NCBI GenBank assembly: GCA_964017155.1
Contig: OZ024865.1
Coordinates: forward strand, 37,900,426 to 37,964,425
Length of the DNA stretch: 64,000 nt
Source of the DNA: Oasisia sp. SBJ-2009
Lineage: Eukaryota > Annelida > Polychaeta > Sabellida > Siboglinidae
Direction: 5' to 3'
Positions 12,790-22,754 of the stretch are shown here, piece after piece; the first letter of the stretch is position 1, and the number at the start of each line of letters is the position of its first letter. Below the pieces are notes generated by a model. It ran no database searches. It was not told the DNA's origin and saw nothing but the letters and a program-made list of their open reading frames with translations. The position numbers and the translations under genes were made by a program.

Positions 12790-13565
12790 AGACATGGAAA
12801 TTTGGCCCAAACCAAGGTTTGCATGCATGCGTGCATACACGTGGCCATATGCACACCCAACTACAACAACGTTTTGGACTGGCAAAAATGTTATTGTGCA
12901 TTAAAGCCTGGGCTCAGTTTCATGGAGCGTACTTAAGACGTCATAGCGGGCGATAACCCGTCAAAAGCCCACAACGTCGTAAAGTTGTGCTAGTTGTGTT
13001 TCATGAGTCTGCTCCATAGTTGCACTTAGGCTGCACCATGTATTTAGTAGGCATAACTTTACGCTAGTTGAAATATTTACGGTATGCTCCTGAAGTTGAA
13101 ATATGTACGGTATGCTCGCGACTTGCCCACTCTCAACATAATTATTTTTAATGTTTACACTGGATATCCTTTACATTCACCATAGCTTCCCATTTGCTAT
13201 GCGACCGACAAAGGCGGCACCTAGAAAGAAAAAGGTTGTTCAGACACGGCACAAATACAGGGATTCCCCAGTGTGACCTAACTAGGTAAATTCTAAGTCG
13301 AATTAGTGGCGCAAACTGCTAAATTGGTCTCATGAAACCAGCCATAAGCTGCATTGACTATTCGCTGTTAGCTGCGACCAATAGACCGCGTAATTGTGCG
13401 TAAAGTTACACGGCTTTATGAAACCGGGCCCTGGTGTGTTTTGTTTAATTATGAGTACAAATATATGTGGGAAAGCAGTTGTACAGTGGTGCCATCTTGT
13501 GAGAGAAATATATTATTGCAAATTGACACTGACATTTATTAGTTTTGAGTCATAAACAGTACATG
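12790..13565 (+). repeat. R1 (hAT-derived) repeat, 3' fragment D, interrupted by a MITE
   Basis: The left part (TTTGGCCCAAACCAAGGTTTGCATG through GGACTGGCAAAAATGTTATTGTGCA) and the right part (CTGGTGTGTTTTGTT through GTGGTGCCATCTTGTGAG and GACATTTATTAGTTTT) align with the 3' halves of the R1 copies near 49215-49430 and 52955-53185. The two parts are separated by 520 bp absent from both other copies. Confidence 0.8.
12911..13430. mobile_element. 520-bp non-autonomous DNA element (MITE)
   Basis: The ends are imperfect inverted repeats: GGCTCAGTTTCAT on the left, and ATGAAACCGGGCC on the right, which reads GGCCCGGTTTCAT in reverse. They are flanked by a direct CTG at 12908-12910 and 13431-13433. 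The uninterrupted paralogues at 49310 and 53065 carry a single CTGGTGG at this spot, so they act as empty sites. No transposase is encoded. A 3-bp duplication is typical of PIF/Harbinger-type elements, but CTG is not their usual TWA target, so the superfamily is left open. Confidence 0.85.
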
Positions 13566-13796
13566 TCCCAGAACATTGAAATATCCGTCAGTGTGAAGGT
13601 GATTTAAACCAACACTAAGATCTTATGAGATCAGCCCTAAGTTGGTTTGTCATTTGTCAAAAAGCACATTTGTACATCATCAATAATATTATGTTTGTGT
13701 TGTTTCAGCACAATGTGTCACCAGTGATGGTGATATTGTGACAAAATGACTGTGGATGACTTTTGATATTCTAACGGTTTTCGCCACACGGACAAC

Positions 13797-14320
13797 ATGA
13801 GAGAACTCCACAGAATCACCAATCCATGCAATGTCACTCCTTCCAAGCAGCCAAGATTAATTTTGACTGGTGGTTGGACAAATCCTTACAACGGCACAAG
13901 ACAGCGAAAATTGTCAACATCTGGTTTTAATGGTGACTTCAGTTTTACCTTTGTGTGCACTCTTGTGTGTTTAGATCATACCGTAGTTGTAGTGCAATTA
14001 GATATGGCCTGCAGAAAAGGCTCAAATTGTTATCCACTGTCTGTGAACTTGCTGGAACATACAGGGAACCAAATGAAGACATTAGAGACCTGTATCTTCA
14101 ACTTGCGGACACAATAACGAGCCAACTCAATACCGTAGAATTGAGACGTGCGACGTTGCTTGATTCCAAGATATTTTACTGCAGTTCGGTTACTTTTTGG
14201 ATAAAACACAAATCACTATTCTGGACTTCATGTTTAAAAACTCGATTTTCACAACATACTGGCAGATGGAGATTACAATACACTCACCAGGTGGCGCGGC
14301 AGGTCCACAGTTCGTGACCT
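13797..14320 (+). other. Open segment, coding status uncertain
   Basis: Two overlapping plus-strand frames (106 and 120 codons) include a charged stretch around residues 20-60 of the second that could be an exon. I recognise no family and no confident splice pair, so no gene is asserted. Confidence 0.2.
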
Positions 14321-14571
14321 TTAACATGACCTGTTTTCTTGGTCCTTGGAAATATCCATGCGATATTCATCAGTCCTCGTGACAATTTGTTGGATAACAT
14401 GAACGACGGACATGTGACCCCTTACGGCAGTCGCTGAAACAAGAGGCTTTCTATCAACACAGTGGTGGCCACTGAGGTATTTTGCCCGCAGCTGCAGTGC
14501 CACCTTTCCCAGAATTCCTGAGTAGCAGATCGACAGAACAAGGTGACAGTCCGACTGTAGTGTGTATTGAG

Positions 14572-14905
14572 AGTTACTTCCAAGTGGGCATATGAATGGT
14601 ACCAGGCTGGTTACTTCAAAGTGGACATATGGATGGTACCAGGCTGGTTACTTCCAAGTGGGCATATGGATGGTACCAGGCTGGTTACTTCAAAGTGGAC
14701 ATATGGATGGTACCAGGCTGATTACTTCAAAGTGGAAATATGGATGATACCAGGCTGATTACTTCAAAGTGGACATATGTATGGTACCAGGCTGATTACT
14801 TCAAAGTGGACATATGGATGGTAACCAGGCTGATTACTTCAAAGTGGACATATGGATGGTACCAGGCTGATTACTTCAAAGTGGACATATGGATGGTACC
14901 AAGCA
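14572..14905. repeat. 37-bp minisatellite, about 9 copies
   Basis: The unit is GGCTGATTACTTCAAAGTGG followed by ACATATGGATGGTACCA. Units vary at a few positions and each contains a KpnI-like GGTACC and an NdeI-like CATATG palindrome. The period is not a multiple of three, so translated repeats are artefacts. Confidence 0.95.
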
Positions 14906-15904
14906 GGTGCGATGGAAGACAACAGGTAGGGAAGCCTTCTTTCTAATTTTCTTCTTGTACGTACCGCGTTGGAAACTTGGAATCAAGTATTTGTAGTTTA
15001 ATACCATTTTACTTTTAGGTGCTTGTACATGATCAGAATAGTGGATCAAATTATTGTATTTTCATTTAATAGCATTTTTCAGTACTTGCACTTGAATTTG
15101 TACTTAGGTTTTGGTACTTGTACTTAGTCAGTTGTGCTTGTGAAACTGTAAAGTACATTCCAAGTACCTACCTTGAGTCTTTAAACTACTAGATCAATAC
15201 AAGTTTCTACACTGACTTACGAGTGACGCTGCTTTGTACAACAAGGGCATCCTGATACTTAAATAATTTAATGCAGGAGTACACTCCCAGATAAATTTTA
15301 TACAGACATGTGGCATGTTTGTTGATAACACAAGTCAGTTATATGTTCATATTAAGTGTCAATATGAACTATAAAAAATCAATATAATCATTATTGTCCA
15401 TGTAGGTGCATGTTTAAAATCGTATGAGTACTTGTTTTGTAATTTCTGACGAAGGATAACGATTGTGTTCAATTAAAGCTACACTGCGTGTCCAGTCCAG
15501 CGTCATAAACATATGCATACCAATTTTGTAAGTCACAGTTTACCTACTGTCGATTGCCAGACGCCTGTGACAGTTGGCATTGATAAATATAAATGGTCGT
15601 GGTTACTGGTTATGCACATACAATCATTCCACATGCTTTTCTGAGAAAACTGCACTAATTGAAAATAGGCTGTTCCAAGAAACAACGATGTGCAAAAACT
15701 ATCACTATTATTGTAACAACAACGATACACAATGTTTCCAAGTCAAATTGAATCGTATAACTCTTGATATTCAGTCAGTTTATATTTAACTAATTACTCA
15801 AATTGTACGTACTGTTGTAATTTGTCGTTAATGACGCTGGATATGCGATGAAAATCACGTCTGACTTCGAGTGACTGTCATAACAAAAGTAACACATATT
15901 TCAC
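14906..15904. other. No gene supported
   Basis: AT-rich intergenic sequence up to the left end of the 6.8-kb candidate transposon. Repeated 'GTACTTG' words near 15010-15180 give a loose local repeat but no defined unit. Confidence 0.4.
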
Positions 15905-15921
15905 TGAAGGGCAATTCCATC

Positions 15922-16310
15922 GTGACTGACGTTACAATTTCAGAGACATTTAGGCCTGCTGCAGAAAAGTTAATCAACACTGATCCTTGTGTTTATCTGT
16001 CTGAGACCCTAGGCCCTTATATATTCTAAGGGCATTGACAATATATCCTTAGGTCTGCTGTGCTCAATATGGGAGCAGAAGTTAAGTGCGTGACTGACGT
16101 TACGAAAAAAGGACATAGCACAAATTCAGTCTACTTTATTTCAAATTTCTCCTCAAACTATTGGCAGGTGAATATTGATCATAATATTGATTGAAAGGAT
16201 ATACATCAACAAAAACACACACACATGTATGTTCAGGTACAAAATAATATTTTGTTACCAAGAAACTTATGTAAATGTGCGTGACTGACGTTACACATGA
16301 CTGACGTTAC
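15922..16310 (+). repeat. Subterminal motif cluster GTGACTGACGTTAC (left)
   Basis: Four copies at 15922, 16090, 16281 and 16297 (the last starts with A). The core TGACGTTA resembles a CRE/ATF half-site. The first copy begins only 13 bp from the left terminus. Repeated words near transposon ends are often transposase-binding sites; here that is inference. Confidence 0.7.
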
Positions 16311-16577
16311 GGTTTGACTACATGTTGATATACTGCTACTATATTACAACTCTGAACAATCTAGCTAACAGCTTTGGACTGAGTCAGACTAAATATATAG
16401 AAATGTTCGAAGCTTGATTTGATTATAATGTAACTTAAAACATGTCTCAAATTACACTCTTGATCTAATCAAAGCACTGCAGGTTTCTAATCAGCATGCA
16501 CGAACATTTAAAAGGTAATGATACAAGGTGCTTGCGTAGATAATCTTAATGCAGGAATTGTTCACACACATGAATAT

Positions 16578-18236
16578 CTATAGTCTAGTTGCCAGATAGC
16601 GAACCTAGAAATGTTAATAACTGTAAGATTTTTTGATTGATATGTATTCACATGGATGTCTGGGAGATTTTGAGCTTTGTTGGCACTGGGCCAACTTTGG
16701 GGAACTTTTTTTATTAGCTAATTAGCATAATTAGCATTGTTAACGCTAGTTAAGCTTGATCCAAGTATAACGTTTGAACTAATAGGCCTAGAATCATGTA
16801 CAATAGCACTTTTCTATATCAGTTTGACTTGAGGAATTCATATCTGATATCATTTTCGTGATTAATGGTCAAGGTTAATGTATAAAATCAAGGTCAAGGT
16901 CATTTTGGCTCAAATTTTTTGAAATTTACTTAACTTTCCCACTTCGCGTAACTGACAATGAAACAGACAATGGTTTTATTTATAGTTAATTTTATTAAAC
17001 ATGGAAACACTAGCCTGTGGCTAATATAACCAAATGTAAACATTCATAGTCAAACCAAATTAGCATAGATAGCTGTGAGCACACATACTATCTATCCAAT
17101 ACTGAGTGTTGTTCTTATAACTCATCCCGATCTACACAATCATCATCATTGTCATGGTCATGCTGGTCGTCGTTCTTCTCCATCTCCTCTTTCTTCGTAA
17201 ATGGGTTGCAGTATTCATCACCTGCTGTGCAGATGCAGCAGATTGTGCAGCTGAGTTTTTCACGGTAACTGCTACAATTGCCTTCCTTGCATGCCTTGTC
17301 CTTTGCTCGACAGCGGCAGCTAATGACGTTCATTAGAAGCGGTGGTCCTGGTGGACCACTGTCAGTGCTGGGGCAAGTTATCCCATCGTCTATTTTCCAA
17401 CCATAGTCTGCGATGTAGACATCTGGAGGTCCCTGTTGGTCAGCTGCCTTCCAAAGCAACATCTGCAGGTGAGCAGGTCGCACGTGGAGGTAAAGGTTTG
17501 TGTCCGTCGGAGGCAGTAACATGATGCGCAGTTGCTTCGCCTGTTTGCGGGTGTACAGATTGTAGCGAGCTTGAGTCATCGAGGTGCCCGTGGGTTGTCC
17601 ATACAGTGCCGCAAAGAAATGCTGTCCAACTGCCATGAGGTCCACGTGAGTGGCACTCTCCTCACCCAGTACGTCGAATAGCCCTGGAAAGTTGCCTGCT
17701 TTCAGTGTCTTCAGAACGGAAGCCTTGCCTTTGCCGAAGGGGTAGGAAACAGTATCACAGCCGCTTAGTGCATGGGCTCCAAGTAGCTGTGGGCACACTG
17801 TGTCTCCTAAGTTGGCACATGTGGCGTTGATGTCAAGGACAACACTATCCCATTTCTCCATTTGCACAGAAACACGAACCTGAAGGTCATAGCGCCACTT
17901 CCAGTACACCAGCAGCACGAAAATGTCGCTGTCGCCGCTGAAGATTCTAACCACCTGACGACCAGCATCGGCGGCTTGAAACAGATAGCTGATGATGGTG
18001 ATGTCAGCTTCATCGTGCAAGAAGACGCCATCATCCCTGCTCTCAACTGACACCCCACAACCCAGGTTGAACGTGCTGAGAAGACGTGACAGGCCACGCT
18101 TGTTGTGTTTGTTCTTCATCACTGCCTCACGACTTGGCAGAGGGCTATTGAGGTCCAGGTTGAATGTATTGAAGCCAACACCAGCTCGCCGCTGCCTCTC
18201 ATGGTCCTTAGCCGATATTTCGGTGTAACGGTCAAA
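16578..18236 (-). repeat. Left arm of 1.65-kb inverted duplication
   Basis: The reverse complement matches 19411-21073 almost base for base, with scattered substitutions. Indels include 17 bp near 16592/21050, an 11-bp duplication at 19440 and a deletion of about 25 bp at 19700, both in the right arm. The arm carries the 3' half of the nuclease-like gene plus about 540 bp of shared downstream sequence. Confidence 0.95.
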
Positions 18237-18251
18237 CATGGTTTCTTCCAT
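17115..18251 (-). CDS. PIN/FEN1-like nuclease with C-terminal CXC domain, N-terminally truncated
   Basis: An open frame from an ATG at 18251 (the frame extends to 18284 without ATG) to a TAA at 17115. The order of motifs is that of an XPG/FEN1-type 5' nuclease: FDRYTEISAK near the start (compare VFDGxxPxLK), HDEAD at about residue 80 (compare EAEA), GDSDIFVLL (compare DxD), and HALSGCDT..PFGKGKA (compare LGCDY..GIGxxxA). The last 90 residues hold CRCRAKDKAC..CSS..CTICCIC, a Tesmin/TSO1-like CXC pattern, then an acidic tail. Part of the N-terminal nuclease motif set lies outside the inverted arm and is missing here. This copy has no stop or frameshift, unlike its plus-strand twin. The function is inferred from motifs only; whether it is expressed is unknown. 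Confidence 0.65.
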   Translation of the reverse strand: MEETMFDRYTEISAKDHERQRRAGVGFNTFNLDLNSPLPSREAVMKNKHNKRGLSRLLSTFNLGCGVSVESRDDGVFLHDEADITIISYLFQAADAGRQVVRIFSGDSDIFVLLVYWKWRYDLQVRVSVQMEKWDSVVLDINATCANLGDTVCPQLLGAHALSGCDTVSYPFGKGKASVLKTLKAGNFPGLFDVLGEESATHVDLMAVGQHFFAALYGQPTGTSMTQARYNLYTRKQAKQLRIMLLPPTDTNLYLHVRPAHLQMLLWKAADQQGPPDVYIADYGWKIDDGITCPSTDSGPPGPPLLMNVISCRCRAKDKACKEGNCSSYREKLSCTICCICTAGDEYCNPFTKKEEMEKNDDQHDHDNDDDCVDRDEL

Positions 18252-18264
18252 TCTCCTACAATCC

Positions 18265-20519
18265 TTCCTGAAGACTGGATTCAAGACGTGGGAGGAGATA
18301 TGTGAATACCTGGAGAGAGCACGGCTTTATCCAACTGGTCGCCAATGGGTAGACAACCTCATAACCCCAACCTTGCTCGCACACCAGTTGATCCGCTCCG
18401 AGAGAGAGGGGGATTGGCATCTACAGCAGCTTCTGTATCAAGCGTCTTTTTCCTTACTTTTTCGTCACTGGACACCACAACTATGCAAGGTACCTCTCGT
18501 GGTACTGCCTCGAGTTGTCAGTGCTCCTGCCTGCCGAGGCCAAGGACGACCTTCTCTCTGGTGCATTTGTCTGCTGGCACAAGGCAGGCAGCTGGAACAC
18601 TGTCTCTGCCTATCAGTTCGGGGAGCAGACAGCAATAAAGATCGGCAAAGGTGGCCTGAATGGTATCACGCTATCCTCAACACAAGTAGCAGAATAGATT
18701 GACACTTTCCAAATATCTGCATATATTTCTGACACGCTTGACCATTGCTACTCTCCAGATCTGTCAAGCAGTTCCATCGAGACACCGCACAAGGAGGAAG
18801 GTGTGAAGACATGTAAAGTTGATGAAGATGACCGCCAGCGTATCAGTACAGAACTTGGAAAATGTTCCCACCCACTCGATACCGAGAGTGATATCCTCTA
18901 CAACATCCATAATGGACAAGTGGCTCCAACGATAGTCAATGTTTCAGACTCCTTGGCATTTGGTGGGACGATGGCAACTGCATTCCAAAACTCACTCCCA
19001 ACCGGATTCCATGCAAAGCTCAGTTCGCCAGTGAATACTTTTGAACATCTGAAACGAGGTGTCAAAATTGGTGACAAGGTCGTGTTCGACCTAGAGTCCA
19101 TATTTCTTCGTCTTCTGGTAGACGGTCAACAGCGCGAGATGGAACTCCTGCCAATATTTGGGTATGAGCTATGTGCTGTCCCTCCATCACTTATGGATGA
19201 GTATGGTTGCCTCCGGAGAAGGAACAAGGCGATACTAGTTTACAAGCTTGGAGTAAAGCATCACAAGGCTCCACGCCCTGATGTCATCATCGTGGACGCC
19301 CAGCAACTCTTATGTCACGTGGTCTGGCCCTGTGACGAAAGTGTAGATGTGCTGGCGGAGTCACTGAAAGCGCGGCTTGCATTGTGTGCTGCTCCAGAGA
19401 AAATCCTAGTGTTTGATCGTTACACCGAAATATCGGCTAAATATCGGCTAAGGACCATGAGAGGCAGCGGCGAGTTGGTGTTGGCTCCAATACATTCAAA
19501 CTGGACCTCAACAGCCCTCTGCCAAGTCGTGAGGCAGTGATGAAGAACAAACACAACAAGCGTGGCCTGTCACGTCTTCTCAGCACGTTCAACCTGGGGT
19601 GTCTTAGTGTCAGTTGAGAGCAGGGATGATGGTGTCTTCTTGCACGATGAAGCTGACATCACCATCATCAACTATCTGTTTCAAGCCGCTGATGCTGGTC
19701 TTCAGCGACATTTTCGTGCTGCTGGTGTATTGGAAGTGGCGCTATGACCTTCAGGTTCGTGTTTCTGTGCAAATGGAGAAGTGGGATGGTGTTGTCCTTG
19801 ACATCAACGCCACATGTGCCAACTTAGGAGACACAGTGTGCTCACAGCTACTTGGAGCCCATGCATTAAGCGGCTGTGATACTGATTCCTACCCCTTCGG
19901 CAAAGGCAAGGCTTCTGTTCTGAAGTCACTGAAAGCAGGCAACTTTCCAGGGCTATTCGACGTACTGGGTGAGGAGAGTGCCACTCACGTGGACCTCATG
20001 GCAGTTGGACAGCATTTCTTTGCGGCACTGTATGGACAACCCACGGGCACCTCGATTACTCAAGCTCGCTACAATATGTACACCCACAAACAGGCGAAGC
20101 CACTGCGCATCATGTTACTGCCTCCGACGGACACAAACCTTTACCTCCACGTGCGACCTGCTCACCTGCAGATGTTGCTTTGGAAGGCAGCTGACCAACA
20201 GGGACCGCCAGATGTCTACATCGCAGACTATGGTTGGAAAATAGACAATGGGATAACTTGCTCCAGCACTGACAGCGGTCCACCTGGACCACCGCTTCTA
20301 ATGAACGTCATTAGCTGCCGCTGTCGAGCGAAGGACAAGGCATGCAAGGAAGGCAATTGTAGCTGTTACCGTGAAAAACGCAGCTGCACAATCTACTGCA
20401 TCTGCACAGCAGGTGATGAATGCTGCAACCCATTTACGAAGAAAGAGGAGATGGAGAAGAACGATGACCAGCATGACCATGACTATGATGATGTTTGTGT
20501 AGATCGTGATGAGTCATAA
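18265..20519 (+). pseudogene. Longer but broken copy of the PIN/CXC nuclease-like gene
   Basis: It starts with TWEEICEYLERARL and GRQWVDNLI..REGDWHL, an N-terminal helical module shared with the copy at 42918. A one-base frame change near 18450 leads into a long frame (about 18515-19450) containing one in-frame TAG at 18696, where relatives have Trp. The frame carries the LPIFGYELCAVPPSL block, the IIVDAQQLL block (first acidic motif of the nuclease fold) and VFDRYTEISAK. An 11-bp tandem duplication at about 19440 shifts the frame, and a deletion of about 25 bp near 19700 removes most of the GDSD motif. The final frame (19614-20519) keeps SGCDT and an intact CXC domain. It encodes more of the protein than the minus copy but cannot make one continuous product. 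Confidence 0.75.
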
Positions 20520-21073
20520 GAACAACACTCAGTATTGGATAGATAGTATGTGTGCTCACAGCTATCTATGCTAATTTGGTTTGACTATGAATGTTTACAT
20601 TTGGTTATATTAGCCATAGGCTAGTGTTGCTATGTTTAATAAAATTAACTATAAATAAAACCATTAATTGTCTGTTTCATTGTCAGTTACGCGAAGTGGG
20701 GAATTTAAGTATATTTCAACAATTTTGAGCCAAAATGAGATTGACCTTGATTTTATACATTGACCTTGACCTTTAATCACGAAAATAATATCAGATATGA
20801 ATTCCTCGACTCAAACTGATATAGAAAAGTGCTATTGCACATGATTCTAGGCCTATTAGTTCAAACGTTATACTTGGATCAAGCTTAACTAGCGTTAACA
20901 ATGCTAATTATGCTAATTAGCTAATAAAAAAAGTTCCCCAAAGTTGGCCCAGTGCCAACAAAGCTCAAAATCTTCCAGACACCCATGTGAATACATATCA
21001 ATCAAAAAACCTTACAGTTATTACAATTTCTAGGTTCACCATTGAAAGGATACAGGTGGCAACTAGACTACTA
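19411..21073 (+). repeat. Right arm of 1.65-kb inverted duplication
   Basis: Partner of 16578-18236, separated from it by a spacer of about 1.17 kb holding the gene's 5' half. Both arms share AT-rich sequence after the stop codon with TCAAGGTCA-type nuclear-receptor half-sites (e.g. 16890-16905), and the GGGGAACTTTTTTTATTAGCTAATTAGC block in inverted orientation. Confidence 0.95.
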
Positions 21074-21326
21074 TGGCAAAGTAGGAACTCAAGTCATGTA
21101 CCAGAGCTGTTGTAAAATAGATAACATAACAGGCTGTGGGCACTGGTCAATTGGTATCAAGTCAGCCAATTGATGGGTTTCAACTGTCACTTTGGGAAAT
21201 CAGGGAATTTGTAAAGCCCTCTTGCATTGATAAGAATAGGGATTGCCAGTTTTTGCTTAATTTTATCCCTTGAAGTGTAGAAGATTTTGTCCTCTTGTCT
21301 TTGGAATTGTTCAGTACCCTCCAGAT

Positions 21327-22139
21327 TTAGCCATGTGGTGGAAACCTCATGTAGCTATATCCTTGCTGTGACTGAACTTCACCGGGGTACAGTTCACCAT
21401 CATAGATAACAATGCACCAGTCCTTCACTGTTATGTCAAAGGCTTCATCTGCCCCTTCTTCATCCATCTCTGAGGCACCAACTTCATCTGTCTCTTTCAC
21501 ATCACTTCCAGTTCCAGTGGCTGGTAAATCTTTGCTCAATGGGTAAGCGACAGTTGCACCATTGTGGACATGGAAATGATGAACTGCCAATATGCCTTCA
21601 ATGGCAGGAGCATCACTGAAGACCTGGTCAAGATTGAGTGTCGCATTCCTCTGTGCGATATCTGCAGCTGACATCTCGAAGACCTCAACTGTTGATTCAG
21701 GTGCATTGCACGCCAGCACAAATGATGCTGCATCATTCACGATGACCTTCCTGGTCTTCACAGCTGTCCACACATGACATTTGACAGATCCCCCAATGCC
21801 ATCAACAGGACCCTTTCCATGAGAAGTTGCAAAAAAGTTCCCCAGAATCTTGATCCCGTGCTTCTCGAGTTCATGGAGTGACGCTGCAATGTAGTGGTTT
21901 TTGAATTGTGAAGACGGTCCATCGGACCAGATTGAGACACTCTTAACTGTTGCTGGGATGTCATCAAGCAGCCGGCTGACGTACACCACAAGTGTCTCCT
22001 TAGAATATGTCAGGTAATCTGATGCAACAATCTTTGAGTGCAGCTTGCCAGAGTGACAAAATGCAACAGTGAACAAACTGACTTGGTGCTGTTTCCATCT
22101 ATTACTGATGTGTGCAATTAGTTTTTGTTTTTTGTTAAT
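21327..22139 (-). CDS. DDE-transposase-like protein, 5' incomplete
   Basis: The frame is open from a TAA at 22140-22142 to the stop at 21327 (about 270 codons) but lacks an N-terminal ATG, so its 5' part is missing or in another exon. It contains NRWKQHQVSLFTVAFC at the N-terminus, IWSDGPSSQFKNHY at mid-length, and NFFATSHGKGPVDGIGG, then an acidic stretch (DVKETDEVGASEMDEEGADE) and a C-terminal DWCIVIYDGELYPGEV. The SDGxxSQFKN and SHGKGxVDGIGG signatures are shared by a large uncharacterised metazoan family; the SDG acidic centre and RNase H-like order suggest a DDE-type enzyme (inference). It lies inside element 1 on the same strand as the intact nuclease-like copy, and a decayed relative of its C-terminus lies at 23.65-23.94 kb. 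Confidence 0.6.
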   Translation of the reverse strand: MNKKQKLIAHISNRWKQHQVSLFTVAFCHSGKLHSKIVASDYLTYSKETLVVYVSRLLDDIPATVKSVSIWSDGPSSQFKNHYIAASLHELEKHGIKILGNFFATSHGKGPVDGIGGSVKCHVWTAVKTRKVIVNDAASFVLACNAPESTVEVFEMSAADIAQRNATLNLDQVFSDAPAIEGILAVHHFHVHNGATVAYPLSKDLPATGTGSDVKETDEVGASEMDEEGADEAFDITVKDWCIVIYDGELYPGEVQSQQGYSYMRFPPHG

Positions 22140-22161
22140 TTATTTAGTCTGATTAGTCATC

Positions 22162-22220
22162 GTGACTGACGTTACGAATGTGACCGACGTTACAGATGTG
22201 ACTGACGTGACTGATGTTAC
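22162..22220 (+). repeat. Subterminal motif cluster GTGACTGACGTTAC (right)
   Basis: A perfect copy at 22162, a one-mismatch copy at 22180, and a degenerate doublet at 22198-22220. They have the same orientation as the left cluster, so the two clusters are direct rather than inverted repeats. They lie just upstream of the DDE-like frame. Confidence 0.7.
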
Positions 22221-22754
22221 ACATTTTGCACCCTCAGCATTTCCTACAAATACAAGTGGGAGGATCTTGTTAATAATTAATCTATTGCTCCTTGTATCTA
22301 GTAGGAGAAAACTGAAAGGCAGCTTAAAAATTCAAAAATCTCTACAGCACAAACAAATAGTTGTTTTTGTGACTGACAGTACATATTTGATGTAAACATC
22401 TTCGGTACAACGTTATGAGAAAAATTCAAGGATCTATTTCTTAAGGTTTGGGATATCTTCAATTGAAGCCTTTAACCTTGTAATCAGCCATAAATATATT
22501 GAATCAGTCTTCACAACTATTCTGTAGAGCAGGTGGGAAAGCCTTTTAATATTATAACTTTTTGTGCCTTTTTAATCACATGATGTTATGTTGCTCAAAA
22601 AATGTTTTCGGGCAACTATATAAACTAAACCCTGTGAATCCATGACATTCAATGCTTTCGCAAACCATCCCAATTGAGTTTTCTTCAAATATTAATACTT
22701 TGTTTTTTTGGCCTGTGTCCTACTCATGGTGGAATTGCCCTGAACCGTTTATGT

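Larger units (their letters stand above)
15909..22740. mobile_element. Candidate 6.8-kb DNA transposon (element 1)
   Basis: The left end GGGCAATTCCA (15909-15919) is matched exactly in inverted form at 22730-22740; over the first 19 bases about 15-16 positions agree. A direct TGAA lies immediately outside both ends (15905-15908 and 22741-22744), as expected of a 4-bp target-site duplication. Inside lie a 1.65-kb inverted duplication, two copies of a PIN-nuclease/CXC-like gene, an SDGxSSQFKN-type gene, and clusters of the motif GTGACTGACGTTAC near each end. A 4-bp duplication with a large multi-gene body recalls the Sola superfamily, but I cannot confirm membership. The short ends were found by inspection and could be coincidental. 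Confidence 0.65.

Noticed and set aside
18450..18702. Continuation of the 154-codon frame starting at 18238
   Set aside because: After about 18450 the family reading is in a different frame; the open stretch beyond is the wrong frame of the same pseudogene.
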